NCBI RefSeq assembly: GCF_019879105.1
Contig: NZ_CP082249.1
Coordinates: 2,852,001 to 2,916,000, forward strand
Length of the DNA: 64,000 bases
Direction: 5' to 3'
DNA from: Natrinema sp. SYSU A 869
Lineage (GTDB): Archaea > Halobacteriota > Halobacteria > Halobacteriales > Natrialbaceae
In this document: positions 54,152 through 63,082 of the stretch, one piece after another
Numbering within the stretch: the first letter of the stretch is position 1
Layout of the letters: each line of letters starts with the position of its first letter
Program-made: the position numbers and the translations under genes
The notes under the pieces: model-generated
Told to the model about the DNA's origin: nothing
Seen by the model: only the letters and a program-made list of their open reading frames with translations
The model's database searches: none

Positions 54152-54613
54152 TCAGACGGCAGTGGTGTCTCCGTCGTCGTCTTCGCCCGCGGGCGCGAGT
54201 TGTCGCACCGTCAGCACGGGGACGGGCGAGGTGCGGACGATCCGCTCGGCGACGCTGCCCAGCAAGAGGCGGTTCTCGCCGTGGCGACCGCGGGTGCCGG
54301 TCGCGACCACGTTGGCGTCGACCTCGCGGGCGTATTCGCAAATCTCGGCGGCGGGCCGACCCTCGCGGAGTGCGGTCGTTACGTCCCCGTCCGCCCGCTC
54401 CTCGACGGTAGTAAGCGCGGCGCCGGCGGCCGTCTCGAGAGCGGTGCGGAGTTCATCCCGGAGCTGCTGAGGTGAGGCGTCGACCTCGCTGGCGTCGATA
54501 ACCGAGAGCGCGTGGACCTCGGCGTCGAACCGCTCGGCGAGATCGAGCGCGATGTCGACGGCTCGTTTCACGCTATTGGAGCCGTCAGTAGCGACCACGA
54601 CCGTATCGAACAT
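54152..54613 (-). CDS. Universal stress protein (UspA family)
   Basis: A 153-residue cytosolic protein of the USP fold. The start TVVVATDGSNSVKRAVDIAL and the ATP-binding motif GTRGRHGENRLLLGSVAERIV (G-x2-G-x9-G-S type) are both present, so it probably binds ATP. The acidic tail EDDDGDTT is a haloarchaeal addition. It is divergent from another USP gene at 54729, forming a small stress-protein cluster. Confidence 0.9.
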   Translation of the reverse strand: MFDTVVVATDGSNSVKRAVDIALDLAERFDAEVHALSVIDASEVDASPQQLRDELRTALETAAGAALTTVEERADGDVTTALREGRPAAEICEYAREVDANVVATGTRGRHGENRLLLGSVAERIVRTSPVPVLTVRQLAPAGEDDDGDTTAV

Positions 54614-54728
54614 GGCTGGAGATTACGTTCGGGGTTGCTTAAACATCCCCGTTCGGTGGGGCCGCGGCAGTCGGATCGCCCCGAATCGGTGGGATGGCTT
54701 TTTTGTGACGGGGCACCCACTGCCGCGT

Positions 54729-55187
54729 ATGGACGCCAGCGAGCCGTTTACCGTCGACACCGTTCTCGCACCGGTCGACGGAAGCGACGAGTCAGCTACC
54801 GCTGTCGAGTACGCCGTCGCTGTCGCCGACCGTTACAATGCCTCCGTGCACGCGCTGTTCGTCCTCGGACGCGGCGTCGTTCGGGGGTTAGACGCCGGCA
54901 CGGTCGACGAAACCGCCGTCGCGGAGAACACGCAGGGATTTTTCAACGACGTCGGCGATATAGCCGCCGACGCCGACGTGCCGCTCGTTACCTCCGTCGA
55001 TGACGGCTTCTCACAGACACGGAAGACACGCCACCCGGGCAACGTCGTCCTTGACACCGCCGACGACGTCGACGCCGACTTCATCGTGCTCCCTCGGGAG
55101 CCCGTCACCGAAACCAAAGCGGAGGTCCTCGAGAAAGCCGCCGAGTACGTCCTCTCCTACGCGAGCCAGCCCGTTCTCTCGGTCTAA
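54729..55187 (+). CDS. Universal stress protein, non-canonical ATP loop
   Basis: A 152-residue USP-fold protein. The strand VDTVLAPVDGSDESATAVEYAVAVAD is typical, but the usual ATP loop (G-x2-G) is replaced by IVLPREPVTETKAEVLEKAAEYVLS, a form seen in many haloarchaeal USPs and likely unable to bind ATP in the standard way. It starts at the ATG at 54729. Confidence 0.85.
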   Translation: MDASEPFTVDTVLAPVDGSDESATAVEYAVAVADRYNASVHALFVLGRGVVRGLDAGTVDETAVAENTQGFFNDVGDIAADADVPLVTSVDDGFSQTRKTRHPGNVVLDTADDVDADFIVLPREPVTETKAEVLEKAAEYVLSYASQPVLSV

Positions 55188-55221
55188 TCGGGATGTGGGG
55201 AATCCGATGTCCGATGCGCAA

Positions 55222-55845
55222 TCAGCCATCGCCATCGGCCGCGCCGCTCTCGGTGCCCTCGGCCGCGCCACTTCCGTCGCCCTCGAGTCGAATCGCCATC
55301 TCCTGTTCGAAGCTCTCGGTGCCGGTCGACTCGAACCCGACCCGTTCGTAGAGGGCGATCGCTGGGTTGTTCCAGCGTTCGACGGTCAACCACACCCGCT
55401 CGATGCCGACCTCGATCGCATGGCCCAGGAGGTTCTTCAGCAGAATCGTCCCGATACCAGCCCGCTGGTACGCCTGGAGGACGAAGATCGCCAGCTCCCA
55501 CTCGATATCGGACTTGTGCTCGATCGCGGACGGATCGTCAGTGTCGGGAACGAGCATCGCGTGTGCGATCACGTCCCCGTCGTGGCGAGCGACGACGTTG
55601 ACGCTGTCCTCCCCGATCGTCTCGAGCCAGTTTCGGATGCGTTCTGCGCCGGTCGGCGGGATCCCCTGTGCGCGGTCGGTCGGGTCGAACTCGGTGTACA
55701 TCTCGACGACGTCGTCGAGCGCGTCGCCGGTGAACGTCTCGGGTGCCCTGATCTCGATCGTCCGGTCCTCTCGGTCCTCGGCCGTTGTCGGCGGCGAGGG
55801 GAAGGAACCGGACAGTTCGTCGGGATATTGACGCGTGCCGACCAT
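55222..55845 (-). CDS. GNAT family acetyltransferase
   Basis: A 207-residue acetyltransferase. The acetyl-CoA motif A reads IFVLQAYQRAGIGTILLKNLL, preceded by WELA and followed by VWLTVERWNNPAIALYERVGFE, which is motif B. The N-terminal extension, YTEFDPTDRAQGIPP, is the form seen in protein-acetyltransferase-like (Pat) enzymes. Its ATG follows the stop of the frameshifted USP gene by two bases, so the two probably form an operon. Confidence 0.88.
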   Translation of the reverse strand: MVGTRQYPDELSGSFPSPPTTAEDREDRTIEIRAPETFTGDALDDVVEMYTEFDPTDRAQGIPPTGAERIRNWLETIGEDSVNVVARHDGDVIAHAMLVPDTDDPSAIEHKSDIEWELAIFVLQAYQRAGIGTILLKNLLGHAIEVGIERVWLTVERWNNPAIALYERVGFESTGTESFEQEMAIRLEGDGSGAAEGTESGAADGDG

Positions 55846-55847
55846 TG

Positions 55848-56218
55848 TTATCGCACCAGTTTGACCGTCGTCGGTGCGTTCAACAGGACGAACTCGGTGA
55901 TCGGGCCGAGCTGAATCTTCCCCATCGGACTTAAGGTCCCGCCGCCGATGACCAGCTGATCGTACTCCCCTGCTCGGCGTAGTTGACGAGGGCGCTTCCA
56001 GGGTCCCCCTCTAGTTTCTCGATCTCGATGTCGGTGATGCCGGCCTCCTCGAGTTGGTCGAGTGCCTGCTGGTACATCTCGTCCTGTGACCGTTTCGACT
56101 CGGGTTTGTCGACGATGACGACAGTGAGGTCGTCACCGACCTCGCGCGTCCGCTCAATGGTCTGCCGGAGCGTCTTCACCGACTCGTCGCTGCCGCCGAG
56201 ACCCAGCAACACGTTCAT
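55848..56218 (-). pseudogene. Universal stress protein broken by a one-base frameshift
   Basis: From the ATG at 56218 the protein reads MNVLLGLGGSDESVKTLRQ... as a normal USP up to LVNYAEQG. There the frame ends early, at a stop near 55931. If one G is restored in the G run (plus-strand CCCC at 55967-55970), it continues as EYDQLVIGGGTLSPMGKIQLGPITEFVLLNAP to a TAA at 55848, a complete USP C terminus with the ATP-loop-like GGGTLSPMGK. The gene is therefore either a recent pseudogene or a sequence error. Confidence 0.85.
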
Positions 56219-56364
56219 ACAGGTGACTGTGAGCCGATACACGAAAACGGTTGTGCCGATTTCCGGGATCGAACCGCGGCCGTGGTCCGTCTGCGGGTGA
56301 AATGCAGTCACATACGTTGCGCGGGACGACGCTGTTAAGAACGTGTAGTGAGTACGTTCACCGA

Positions 56365-57774
56365 ATGAGTGATGCGGCGCTCGATGTCGTGGCGTTTCTG
56401 CTCACGACGAGCGTGTATTCGGACGACCGGACGCTAGACGAGAACGATCTCCCGCCGTCGTTCCGCCAGGTCTACTGGACTGGCGGCGTCGACGACGAGG
56501 ACGGGAGCGGCGACGAGGAGAGCAATGGGAGCGCCCGAAAACCCGCCGGAATCAATCGCCCGCTGTCGGTCACAACCACTACTGCGCGTGAGGCGACCGG
56601 CGTCAACCGCCCGTGGGAGGCGGTCTCTGACCTGATGTTCACCGAGCGCGACGAGTTCTCCGGCACGATCACCCTCGCCCAGCAGGGGATGGCTGAGGAG
56701 TGGTTCGTCGAGCGTGCCGATGAGGACCGACTGCTCGAGAACCCGACACTGGCGAAACACTTCGCGAACCACGACGACTACAAGTTCGATGTAACTCACG
56801 AGGAGGCCCGCGAACAGAACCGGCCGATTCAGGCCGATCGGGTCTGGATCGACGGCCTCCTCAACGAGTACTTCGACGAGGAGGACGACGAGGAGATGCT
56901 CGACCTCGTGGAGGTTCGCGCCCCCGAGGAGGTCGACATTACGCTCGACGATCTCGTCCTCACTGGAAGTCAGGAGGCCGAGATCGACAAGATCGCGAAG
57001 GCGATCGAACACCGCGACTATCTCGCGGATATCGGTCTGCGCGAGATCGGCAAGCTACTGTTCGTCGGGCCGCCGGGGACCGGCAAGACCTCGACCGCAC
57101 AGGCGCTGGCCCGTGACATGGACCTCCCCTTCGTCGAGGTCAAACTCTCGATGATCACGAGCCAGTATCTCGGTGAGACGGCGAAAAACGTCGACAAAAC
57201 CTTCGAGGTCGCCAAACGGCTCTCGCCGTGTATCCTCTTTATCGACGAGTTCGACTTCGTCGCCAAGACCCGCCGCAGCGACGAACACGCCGCGCTCAAG
57301 CGGGCGGTCAACACCCTGCTGAAGAGCATCGACAACGTCTCGCTCATCGAGGACGATGTCTTGCTCATCGGCGCGACCAATCACCCCGATCAACTCGACG
57401 ACGCCGCGTGGCGGCGCTTCGACGAGATCATCAACTTCCCCAAGCCCGACTCCGGCATGCGGGCCGACATCCTCGACGTCATCACTCGGACCATGGACAT
57501 CGAGGAGTTCGATCCCCACCTCATCGCCGAGGTCACCCAGGGACTGACCGGTAGTGACCTCCGGATGGTGCTCCGGGAAGCCGTCCTCGAGGCGCTGACC
57601 GAGGATCGGACGACCTTGACCCAGGAAGACCTCCTCAACGCCGTCGAGGAGTTCGAGGAGCGCGACACGCTCAAAAACATGGACATGATGGAGGGCGATC
57701 ACGACGCACTCGTCGCCGGTGGAGACCTCGGCAAGGCCAGCGACGGGGGCCACGACCACGATCACGACCACTGA
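56365..57774 (+). CDS. AAA+ family ATPase
   Basis: A 469-residue AAA protein. An acidic N-terminal region (1-190) is followed by the AAA core: Walker A GPPGTGKT (235-242), Walker B LFIDEFDF (291-298), sensor 1 in LLIGATNHPD, and the arginine-finger region AAWRRFDEIINF. The C-terminal tail ends HDHDHDH, a likely metal-binding run. It resembles proteasome-activating or Cdc48-like single-domain ATPases in motif order, but lacks the PAN coiled coil. Partner and substrate are unknown. Confidence 0.88.
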   Translation: MSDAALDVVAFLLTTSVYSDDRTLDENDLPPSFRQVYWTGGVDDEDGSGDEESNGSARKPAGINRPLSVTTTTAREATGVNRPWEAVSDLMFTERDEFSGTITLAQQGMAEEWFVERADEDRLLENPTLAKHFANHDDYKFDVTHEEAREQNRPIQADRVWIDGLLNEYFDEEDDEEMLDLVEVRAPEEVDITLDDLVLTGSQEAEIDKIAKAIEHRDYLADIGLREIGKLLFVGPPGTGKTSTAQALARDMDLPFVEVKLSMITSQYLGETAKNVDKTFEVAKRLSPCILFIDEFDFVAKTRRSDEHAALKRAVNTLLKSIDNVSLIEDDVLLIGATNHPDQLDDAAWRRFDEIINFPKPDSGMRADILDVITRTMDIEEFDPHLIAEVTQGLTGSDLRMVLREAVLEALTEDRTTLTQEDLLNAVEEFEERDTLKNMDMMEGDHDALVAGGDLGKASDGGHDHDHDH

Positions 57775-57979
57775 CGGTCGATTCGAAACCGGTCTCGGTA
57801 TGCCTCTGTTGGATTTTGGAGGAAATAGGGCCTCGAGTGGCTGTTTTAGTGGATTAGTTGTATGTCGTCTCTTGAGAGTGTGAAGTACAGAGGACCCACA
57901 TATCATTCAGTGCGATGAGCTGACCAATACTTGTCAGGAACGGAGTGGGAGATACAGAGGATGTGTCTTTCAGGAGTAC
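57775..57979. other. Intergenic region between convergent genes
   Basis: The sequence is lower in GC than its surroundings, with runs such as GTTTTAGTGGATTAGTTGTATG. No gene, repeat or RNA is seen. Confidence 0.35.
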
Positions 57980-58309
57980 TCAGAACGATTCGTCCGATTC
58001 CTCGCTTTGCTCACCGAGCGCTGGCGGCGTGCGATCACTGTAGCCTTTTCGTCCGATGGCGCCTTCAGGGACGTTGCTAAAGATGGCTGCACGGGCTTCC
58101 GTAGCCGAATTGAACTGCTCTTCAGGCACCGGACTCAGCACCTCCGCAAGCGTCTGTTCGCCGTTTTGGAACCCGAGGACCGCACTCCCGTATGCCTCGA
58201 CCAGTTCTTCGCACGTCGTCGGATACTCGTGCTGATCGAGCTGGTGGGCGAGGGGGCCGAATTCGACCCCGAGTTCTCTGACGCGTTCGCGATCGGTTGG
58301 GTCGGACAT
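57980..58309 (-). CDS. DUF5789-like small protein
   Basis: A 109-residue soluble acidic protein. The core, EFGPLAHQLDQHEYPTTCEELVEAYG followed by LGFQNGEQTLAEVLSPVPEEQFNSATEARAAIFSNVPEGAIGRKGYSDR, matches the haloarchaeal DUF5789/DUF2795-like pattern of about 70 residues. The ATG at 58309 (MSDPTDRERV) is preferred over an upstream ATG at 58336. Its function is unknown. Confidence 0.75.
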   Translation of the reverse strand: MSDPTDRERVRELGVEFGPLAHQLDQHEYPTTCEELVEAYGSAVLGFQNGEQTLAEVLSPVPEEQFNSATEARAAIFSNVPEGAIGRKGYSDRTPPALGEQSEESDESF

Positions 58310-58575
58310 TACGAAGCATTCTTCATTATCGATCATAATAACACCGCAGGTGATTTCTCGACCTGTTTAGTTCGTCGTAGATGATGATTACGCACTCTGT
58401 ATCTTGCACGAGATTACGGACAGTATCCGTATCTGGTAGTATTTCCGGCGGTCAGTTCGCACGCCAAACTGAACAGCCAATTCAGCGCTACCGCAGTCGA
58501 ACGCGAGAGTAGCGCGATTCCGACCGCTGGCGAACTGACGCCACGCTTTTCCACCCGCCCGCCGTTGCGAGGCAC

Positions 58576-58971
58576 ATGCCTGATGATCGGAACGTGTACG
58601 GCACTGAACTCGAGCCCTGCTGCACCGACCCGATGACGGGCTTTCTTCGGGATGGGTGCTGCCGCCGGGTCGAGTCGGACCGGGGCCGACACGAACTCTG
58701 TGCCGTGATGACCGAGGAATTCTTGCGCTTCAGCCGAGCGCAGGGCAACGACCTTACCACACCAAAGCCGGAGTTCGAGTTTCCGGGGCTCGAGCCCGGC
58801 GACCGGTGGTGTCTCTGTCTCGCGCGCTGGGTCGAGGCGGTGGAGGCCGGTTGCGCACCACCAGTCGTACTCGAGGCGACCCACGAGGCGGTCCTGCGCG
58901 ACGTCGACCCTGACCTGCTTCGCGAACACGAGTACGACGCCAGCGATGTGGGCGACCCCGGGACGGTGTAG
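58576..58971 (+). CDS. DUF2237 family protein
   Basis: A 131-residue protein. The N-terminal block NVYGTELEPCCTDPMTGFLRDGCC and the segment HELCAVMTEEFLRFSRAQGNDLTTPKPEFEFPGLEPGDRWCLCLARWVEA are the DUF2237 signature, with conserved Cys and Trp. The family is widespread in bacteria and archaea and has no proven function. It is followed on the same strand by the nucleotidyltransferase-like and MBL genes. Confidence 0.85.
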   Translation: MPDDRNVYGTELEPCCTDPMTGFLRDGCCRRVESDRGRHELCAVMTEEFLRFSRAQGNDLTTPKPEFEFPGLEPGDRWCLCLARWVEAVEAGCAPPVVLEATHEAVLRDVDPDLLREHEYDASDVGDPGTV

Positions 58972-59023
58972 GGTCGTCCCGTCGCGGGGAATACCCTTTA
59001 TGCGACGGCTGTCAATCACCCCT

Positions 59024-59353
59024 ATGAGCGATGACGCGCCACAGGGGGACGCCGCGGACGCGTTCGCAGCCCGGGCACAGACCGACCACGGCGAGTCAAT
59101 CCGCGAACTCGTCGTCTTCGGCGATGCCGTCCGGGGCGACGACCGCGGCGTGCACACGTCCGTGGAGGTACTGCTTGTCCTCGCGGAGACGGACGAGGAG
59201 ATCGAGCGACAACTCGACGTCCTCGCCGAGACCATCGGGCTCGAGCACGGCGTCGTCTTCTCAGTCCACGTCTTGCCTGCCGAGCGGTTCGAAGCGCAAT
59301 CGGATCATCCGTTCATCCGAACGGCGCTCGAAGAAGGGCACTCGTATGTGTAG
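59024..59353 (+). CDS. Nucleotidyltransferase-like protein with degenerate active site
   Basis: A 109-residue protein with the layout of small MNT-type nucleotidyltransferases. The segment IRELVVFGDAVRGDDRGVHTSVEVLLVLAE corresponds to the family's G-S-x(8-10)-D-x-D strand. The GS is replaced by GD and the catalytic Asp pair by Ser/Glu, so it is probably inactive as an enzyme. The start is the ATG at 59024. Confidence 0.65.
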   Translation: MSDDAPQGDAADAFAARAQTDHGESIRELVVFGDAVRGDDRGVHTSVEVLLVLAETDEEIERQLDVLAETIGLEHGVVFSVHVLPAERFEAQSDHPFIRTALEEGHSYV

Positions 59354-59428
59354 GCGGCAGCGACTCGAGCGGCCTCGGCGCTCGCTCGCTCTCCGCGCCG
59401 TGACCACTCTTGGAGGGGCGGTGTAACG

Positions 59429-60252
59429 ATGCGGGTGACCCTGCTCGGAACCGGCGACACGACGGGGACGCCGACCGTTGGCTGCGACTGCGATACCTGT
59501 ACCGCCGCACGCGAGCGCGGCGTCGAGCGCACGCGGTTCTCGGTCCACATCGAGAACGAGCGGACCGACGAGTCGCTGTTGATCGACTTCAGCCCCGACT
59601 TCCGCTATCAGTTCCTCCGCGATGAGGTCCCGCTACCCGACGCCGCCGTCATCACTCACATCCACTTCGACCACCTCGACGGGCTGGGCAACGTCTTCCG
59701 CGTGCTGGACGACCTCGAAGTCTACGCGGCCGACGAGACCGACACCGAGACGGGCAAGAGCGTCGCCGAGACGGTCCGGGACGATTACCACTACCTCGAT
59801 CCCGTCACCGTCGTCCCAACGACGCCGCTCGAGACGGTCCGGATCTGTGGGCTCGACGTGACACTGATCCCGGTCGAGCACCCGCCGCTGGTCTGTTACG
59901 GACTCGCCGTCGAGGATCCCGAGACAGGCGCGAAGCTGTCGATCACGGGTGATACAAGCTACGACATTCCCGAGGAGTCCCGCGCAGTGTTGGCCGACGC
60001 GGATCTCCTGCTGGCCGACGCGATCGTCCCAGCAAGTCTCTGCGAGTACCACCCCTTGGCGGCCGCCACGAGGAGCCCGACGGCGTCCCGTGGACCTTCG
60101 GGACGAAGCACATGACTCGAGAGGGGGCGCTCACGCTGGCCAAAGAACTCGATGCCACGCAGACGCGGTTGGTTCATCTGGCCCACTTCTACCCCGCCGA
60201 CGAGGCGTTCGAGGAGCCGCTGGCGATCGACGGCGAAGAGTACGTACTGTAA
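59429..60252 (+). pseudogene. PhnP-like MBL-fold hydrolase broken by a one-base frameshift
   Basis: The start MRVTLLGTGDTTGTPTVGCDCDTC is typical of PhnP-like cyclic phosphodiesterases. The metal site THIHFDHLDGLG and GDTSYD are intact. After CEYHP the frame reads ATRSPTASRG and stops near 60115. Restoring one C in the CCCC run at 60052-60055 gives LGGRHEEPDGVPWTFGTKHMTREGALTL, then HLAHFYPADEAFEEPLAIDGEEYVL to the TAA at 60252, the expected family C terminus. It is either a recent inactivation or a sequence error. Confidence 0.85.
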
Positions 60253-60288
60253 GCGGCGGACTCACGCCGCCGAGTCCGGACGCGATCG

Positions 60289-61287
60289 TCAACCGAACCA
60301 ATCAAGCCCTGACTGCTGTCGTCGCTTTCCGCTCGGATCGGCCTCCCACGACGTCCGACGATTGCGTTCGGCCTCGAGATCAACGGCAGTCGCTGACGCG
60401 TCCTCGTAGCCCGGACATGCTGTCCCACACTCCGAACCGGCGTCGACCGCGCGGCCCTTCCACTCACAGTAAGGAAGCGTCGCGCCGCTCGCATCGTCCG
60501 GGCGGCAGGCCGTACAATCAGGAAACTCGTACGTTCGCCAGCCCTTGCCGTAGGCCCGTTCGGCGATCCGCCGGCGGGCTCGCGCCTTCGCATCGGGCGA
60601 CACGGTATCGATCTCGGTCCGACCGGGATGGGACTCGAGGGGCTCGATCCCGGGTTCGTCGACGGGTAGCGGCGTCGGCTCGCGGATGATCTCGATCTCG
60701 AGCGAGCAGCCCGCGTCCGACCCGTCTCGATGAACCCGCCAGACGCCGACTTCCTCGGGGATTCGGTTCAGGTGTGCACGGGTGACGTAACTCTCGGTCG
60801 CGAGAATGGCCTCGTCGACCAGCGCGAGGCTCGCGTCCGTTCGCAGTTGTGCCTCGAGATCACCCGGCTGGCCGAGGTCGGGCTTGTTCTCGATCCCGAC
60901 GATGCGGTCGTACCAGTCAGGATAGCGGGCGACCTGCCGGACGTACTCGCGGCTTGCGGTCGCGCTGGCGCTGTGATCGCGTTCGAAGAAGCCGATCTCG
61001 AGGGCTCGATCGACGGCGCTGCGAGCGCGCTCGGGATGACAGTCGACAGCGTCCTTCCAGTAGCGGGCCTGCCCGGTCCCGATGGCCGACTCGATGGCGG
61101 CGTCCGGAATCGACTCGCTCGTGATCGCAGCGCGATCCGCGAATTCGGGGCCGGGTTCGATGCAAAGTACATCGAGGATCCGCCCGCCGGGTTCGGCGAC
61201 ACCGCCGCCGAGCTGGCGCGCGACGATTCCGTCGCATCGCTCTTCGAGACGGGCGCATAGCTCGAGTTCGAACGCGAACTCCGACAC
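60289..61287 (-). CDS. DUF5787-like conserved haloarchaeal protein
   Basis: A 332-residue soluble protein. The N-terminal region SEFAFELELCARLEERCDGIVARQLGGGV has the start I associate with DUF5787. The C-terminal half contains a Cys-rich segment, FPDCTACRPDDASGATLPYCEWKGRAVDAGSECGTACPGYED, with six Cys in a pattern that could hold a metal or Fe-S cluster. The start is a GTG at 61287, because an upstream ATG adds a basic stretch. The mixed alpha/beta middle (IVGIENKPDLGQPGDLEAQL) contains an E-x-K and could be a PD-(D/E)XK-like core; this is only a suggestion. Confidence 0.7.
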   Translation of the reverse strand: MSEFAFELELCARLEERCDGIVARQLGGGVAEPGGRILDVLCIEPGPEFADRAAITSESIPDAAIESAIGTGQARYWKDAVDCHPERARSAVDRALEIGFFERDHSASATASREYVRQVARYPDWYDRIVGIENKPDLGQPGDLEAQLRTDASLALVDEAILATESYVTRAHLNRIPEEVGVWRVHRDGSDAGCSLEIEIIREPTPLPVDEPGIEPLESHPGRTEIDTVSPDAKARARRRIAERAYGKGWRTYEFPDCTACRPDDASGATLPYCEWKGRAVDAGSECGTACPGYEDASATAVDLEAERNRRTSWEADPSGKRRQQSGLDWFG

Positions 61288-61403
61288 GGTACTGGTGAGG
61301 GTGGGAGGCGAAATAAGTCGTCGGGTTCGGCGGTCTGGAGACGTTCCATTCGTGTGCCGGACCCGCATATCGACGTCGCCCGAGACAAGGGATAGCTCGC
61401 AAC

Positions 61404-61411
61404 CTTTATCA
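61404..61411 (+). promoter_or_regulatory. TATA element of the eif2g operon
   Basis: CTTTATCA lies about 45 bases before the eif2g ATG, placing the transcript start near 61433 and giving a short leader of about 20 bases. Confidence 0.45.
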
Positions 61412-61452
61412 AGCGCACAGCGGAATCACTACCCAAGATTACTCATCGTCTT

Positions 61453-62685
61453 ATGGTAGGAAATCGACAACCGGAGGTGAACATCGGGCTCGTCGGTCAC
61501 GTCGACCACGGCAAGACGACGCTGGTGCAAGCTCTCAGCGGCTCGTGGACGGATCAACACAGCGAGGAGATGAAACGCGGGATTTCGATCAGGCTCGGCT
61601 ATGCCGACGCGACCTTCCGCTACTGCGACGGGCTCGACGAACCCGAATGCTACACCGTCGAGGAGGAGTGTGCGGACGGCTCGCCGAGTGAGCCGCTCCG
61701 GACCGTTTCGTTCGTCGACGCCCCGGGTCACGAGACCCTGATGGCAACGATGCTCTCCGGCGCGTCGCTGATGGATGGTGCCGTGTTGGTGGTCAGCGCC
61801 AACGAGCCCGTCCCACAGCCCCAGACCGAAGAGCACCTGATGGCGCTCGATATCATCGGCATCGACAACATCGTCATCGCACAGAACAAGGTGGACCTCG
61901 TCGACGCCGAGACCGCCCGAAACAACTACGACCAGATCAAGGAGTTCGTCGAGGGAACGGTCGCGGAAGACGCCCCGATCGTCCCCGTCTCCGCAGGCCA
62001 GGAGGTCAACCTCGACCTGCTCATTCAGGCAATCGAGGAGGAGATCCCCACCCCCGATCGGGACCCCGACGACGATCCCCGAATGCATGTCGCCCGCAGT
62101 TTCGACATCAACAAGCCAGGCACGACCGCGAAAGACCTCGCCGGCGGCGTTCTCGGTGGCAGTCTCGTTCAGGGCGAACTCGAGGTCGGCGACGACCTCG
62201 AGATCCGGCCCGGCCGTGAAGTCGAGGAAGGCGGGAAGACCGAGTACGTCCCGATTGAGACGTCCATTCGCTCGCTCCAAGCCGGCGGCGAGGCCGCCGA
62301 AACCGTCACACCGGGCGGCCTGCTCGGCGTCGGGACCGGACTTGACCCCTCGCTCACCAAGGGCGACGCACTGGCCGGCCGGATGGCCGGTCCGCCGGGC
62401 TCGCTCCCGCCGACGTGGAACGAGTTCACCATGGATGTCGACCTGCTCGAGCGGGTTGTCGGTGCGGAGAGCGGCGAGACGGTCGACGAAATCAGCACGG
62501 GCGAACCGCTGATGATGACCGTCGGCACAGCGACGACCGTCGGCTCGGTCACCAGCGCCCGCGAGGGCGAGTGTGAGGTCAAACTCAAGCGACCCGTCGC
62601 CGCCGATCCAGGGACGAAAATCGCGATCAACCGCCGCATCGGCGCGCGCTGGCGGCTGATCGGTCTGGGAACGCTCACGGACTGA
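61453..62685 (+). CDS. eif2g: Translation initiation factor aIF2 subunit gamma
   Basis: The GTPase subunit that delivers initiator tRNA to the ribosome. The 410-residue protein has GHVDHGKTT (G1), an atypical switch 1 with GISIRLGY, a Cys-rich zinc knuckle ([16 protein letters not shown]), DAPGHE (G3) and NKVD (G4). The C-terminal barrels match the family. It opens the operon eif2g-PIN-rpo7-spt4-DUF359, the arrangement typical of archaea. Its ATG is followed directly by the GTPase domain. Confidence 0.95.
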   Translation: MVGNRQPEVNIGLVGHVDHGKTTLVQALSGSWTDQHSEEMKRGISIRLGYADATFRYCDGLDEPECYTVEEECADGSPSEPLRTVSFVDAPGHETLMATMLSGASLMDGAVLVVSANEPVPQPQTEEHLMALDIIGIDNIVIAQNKVDLVDAETARNNYDQIKEFVEGTVAEDAPIVPVSAGQEVNLDLLIQAIEEEIPTPDRDPDDDPRMHVARSFDINKPGTTAKDLAGGVLGGSLVQGELEVGDDLEIRPGREVEEGGKTEYVPIETSIRSLQAGGEAAETVTPGGLLGVGTGLDPSLTKGDALAGRMAGPPGSLPPTWNEFTMDVDLLERVVGAESGETVDEISTGEPLMMTVGTATTVGSVTSAREGECEVKLKRPVAADPGTKIAINRRIGARWRLIGLGTLTD

Positions 62686-62689
62686 GGCA

Positions 62690-63082
62690 ATGAGCACGCG
62701 GACGCGGGTCGCCCTCGATACGAGCGCGCTCATGATGCCGGTCGAACTCGACGTACGGCTGTTCGAGGAACTCGAGCGGCTCTTGGACTCGTTCGAACCG
62801 ACGATTCCACAGGCCGTCCTCGAGGAACTCCGGCGACTCTCGGAGAAGGGCGGCCAGGAGGGAATGGCCGCGACCGTCGGCCACGACCTGGCGACCGAAC
62901 GCTGTCTCGTCGTCGACACGGAGGCATCGTACGCTGACGACGCTTTGGTCGAACTCGCCCGTGAGGGTGCAGTCGACTACGTCGTCACGAACGACCGCCC
63001 GCTACGCGACCGGGTGCTCGAGGCGAGCAGACCGGTAATTGCATTACGCGGGAGAAACAAGTTAGCGATCACTCAACCATAG
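62690..63082 (+). CDS. PIN-domain nuclease (FCF1/VapC-like)
   Basis: A 130-residue PIN-domain protein. The acidic metal site is assembled from Asp10 in VALDTSALM, Glu60 near VLEELRRLSEKG, Asp in VDTEASYADDALVELA, and Asp in YVVTNDRPLRDRVLE. It begins four bases after the eif2g stop, so it is translated in the same operon. In archaea this PIN protein is a constant neighbour of aIF2-gamma, which suggests a role in rRNA processing or quality control rather than a toxin; no antitoxin partner is present. Confidence 0.9.
   Translation: MSTRTRVALDTSALMMPVELDVRLFEELERLLDSFEPTIPQAVLEELRRLSEKGGQEGMAATVGHDLATERCLVVDTEASYADDALVELAREGAVDYVVTNDRPLRDRVLEASRPVIALRGRNKLAITQP

Noticed and set aside
62690-63082. 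VapC-type toxin of a toxin-antitoxin pair
   Set aside because: No antitoxin gene adjoins it, and its position in the aIF2-gamma operon is conserved in archaea.
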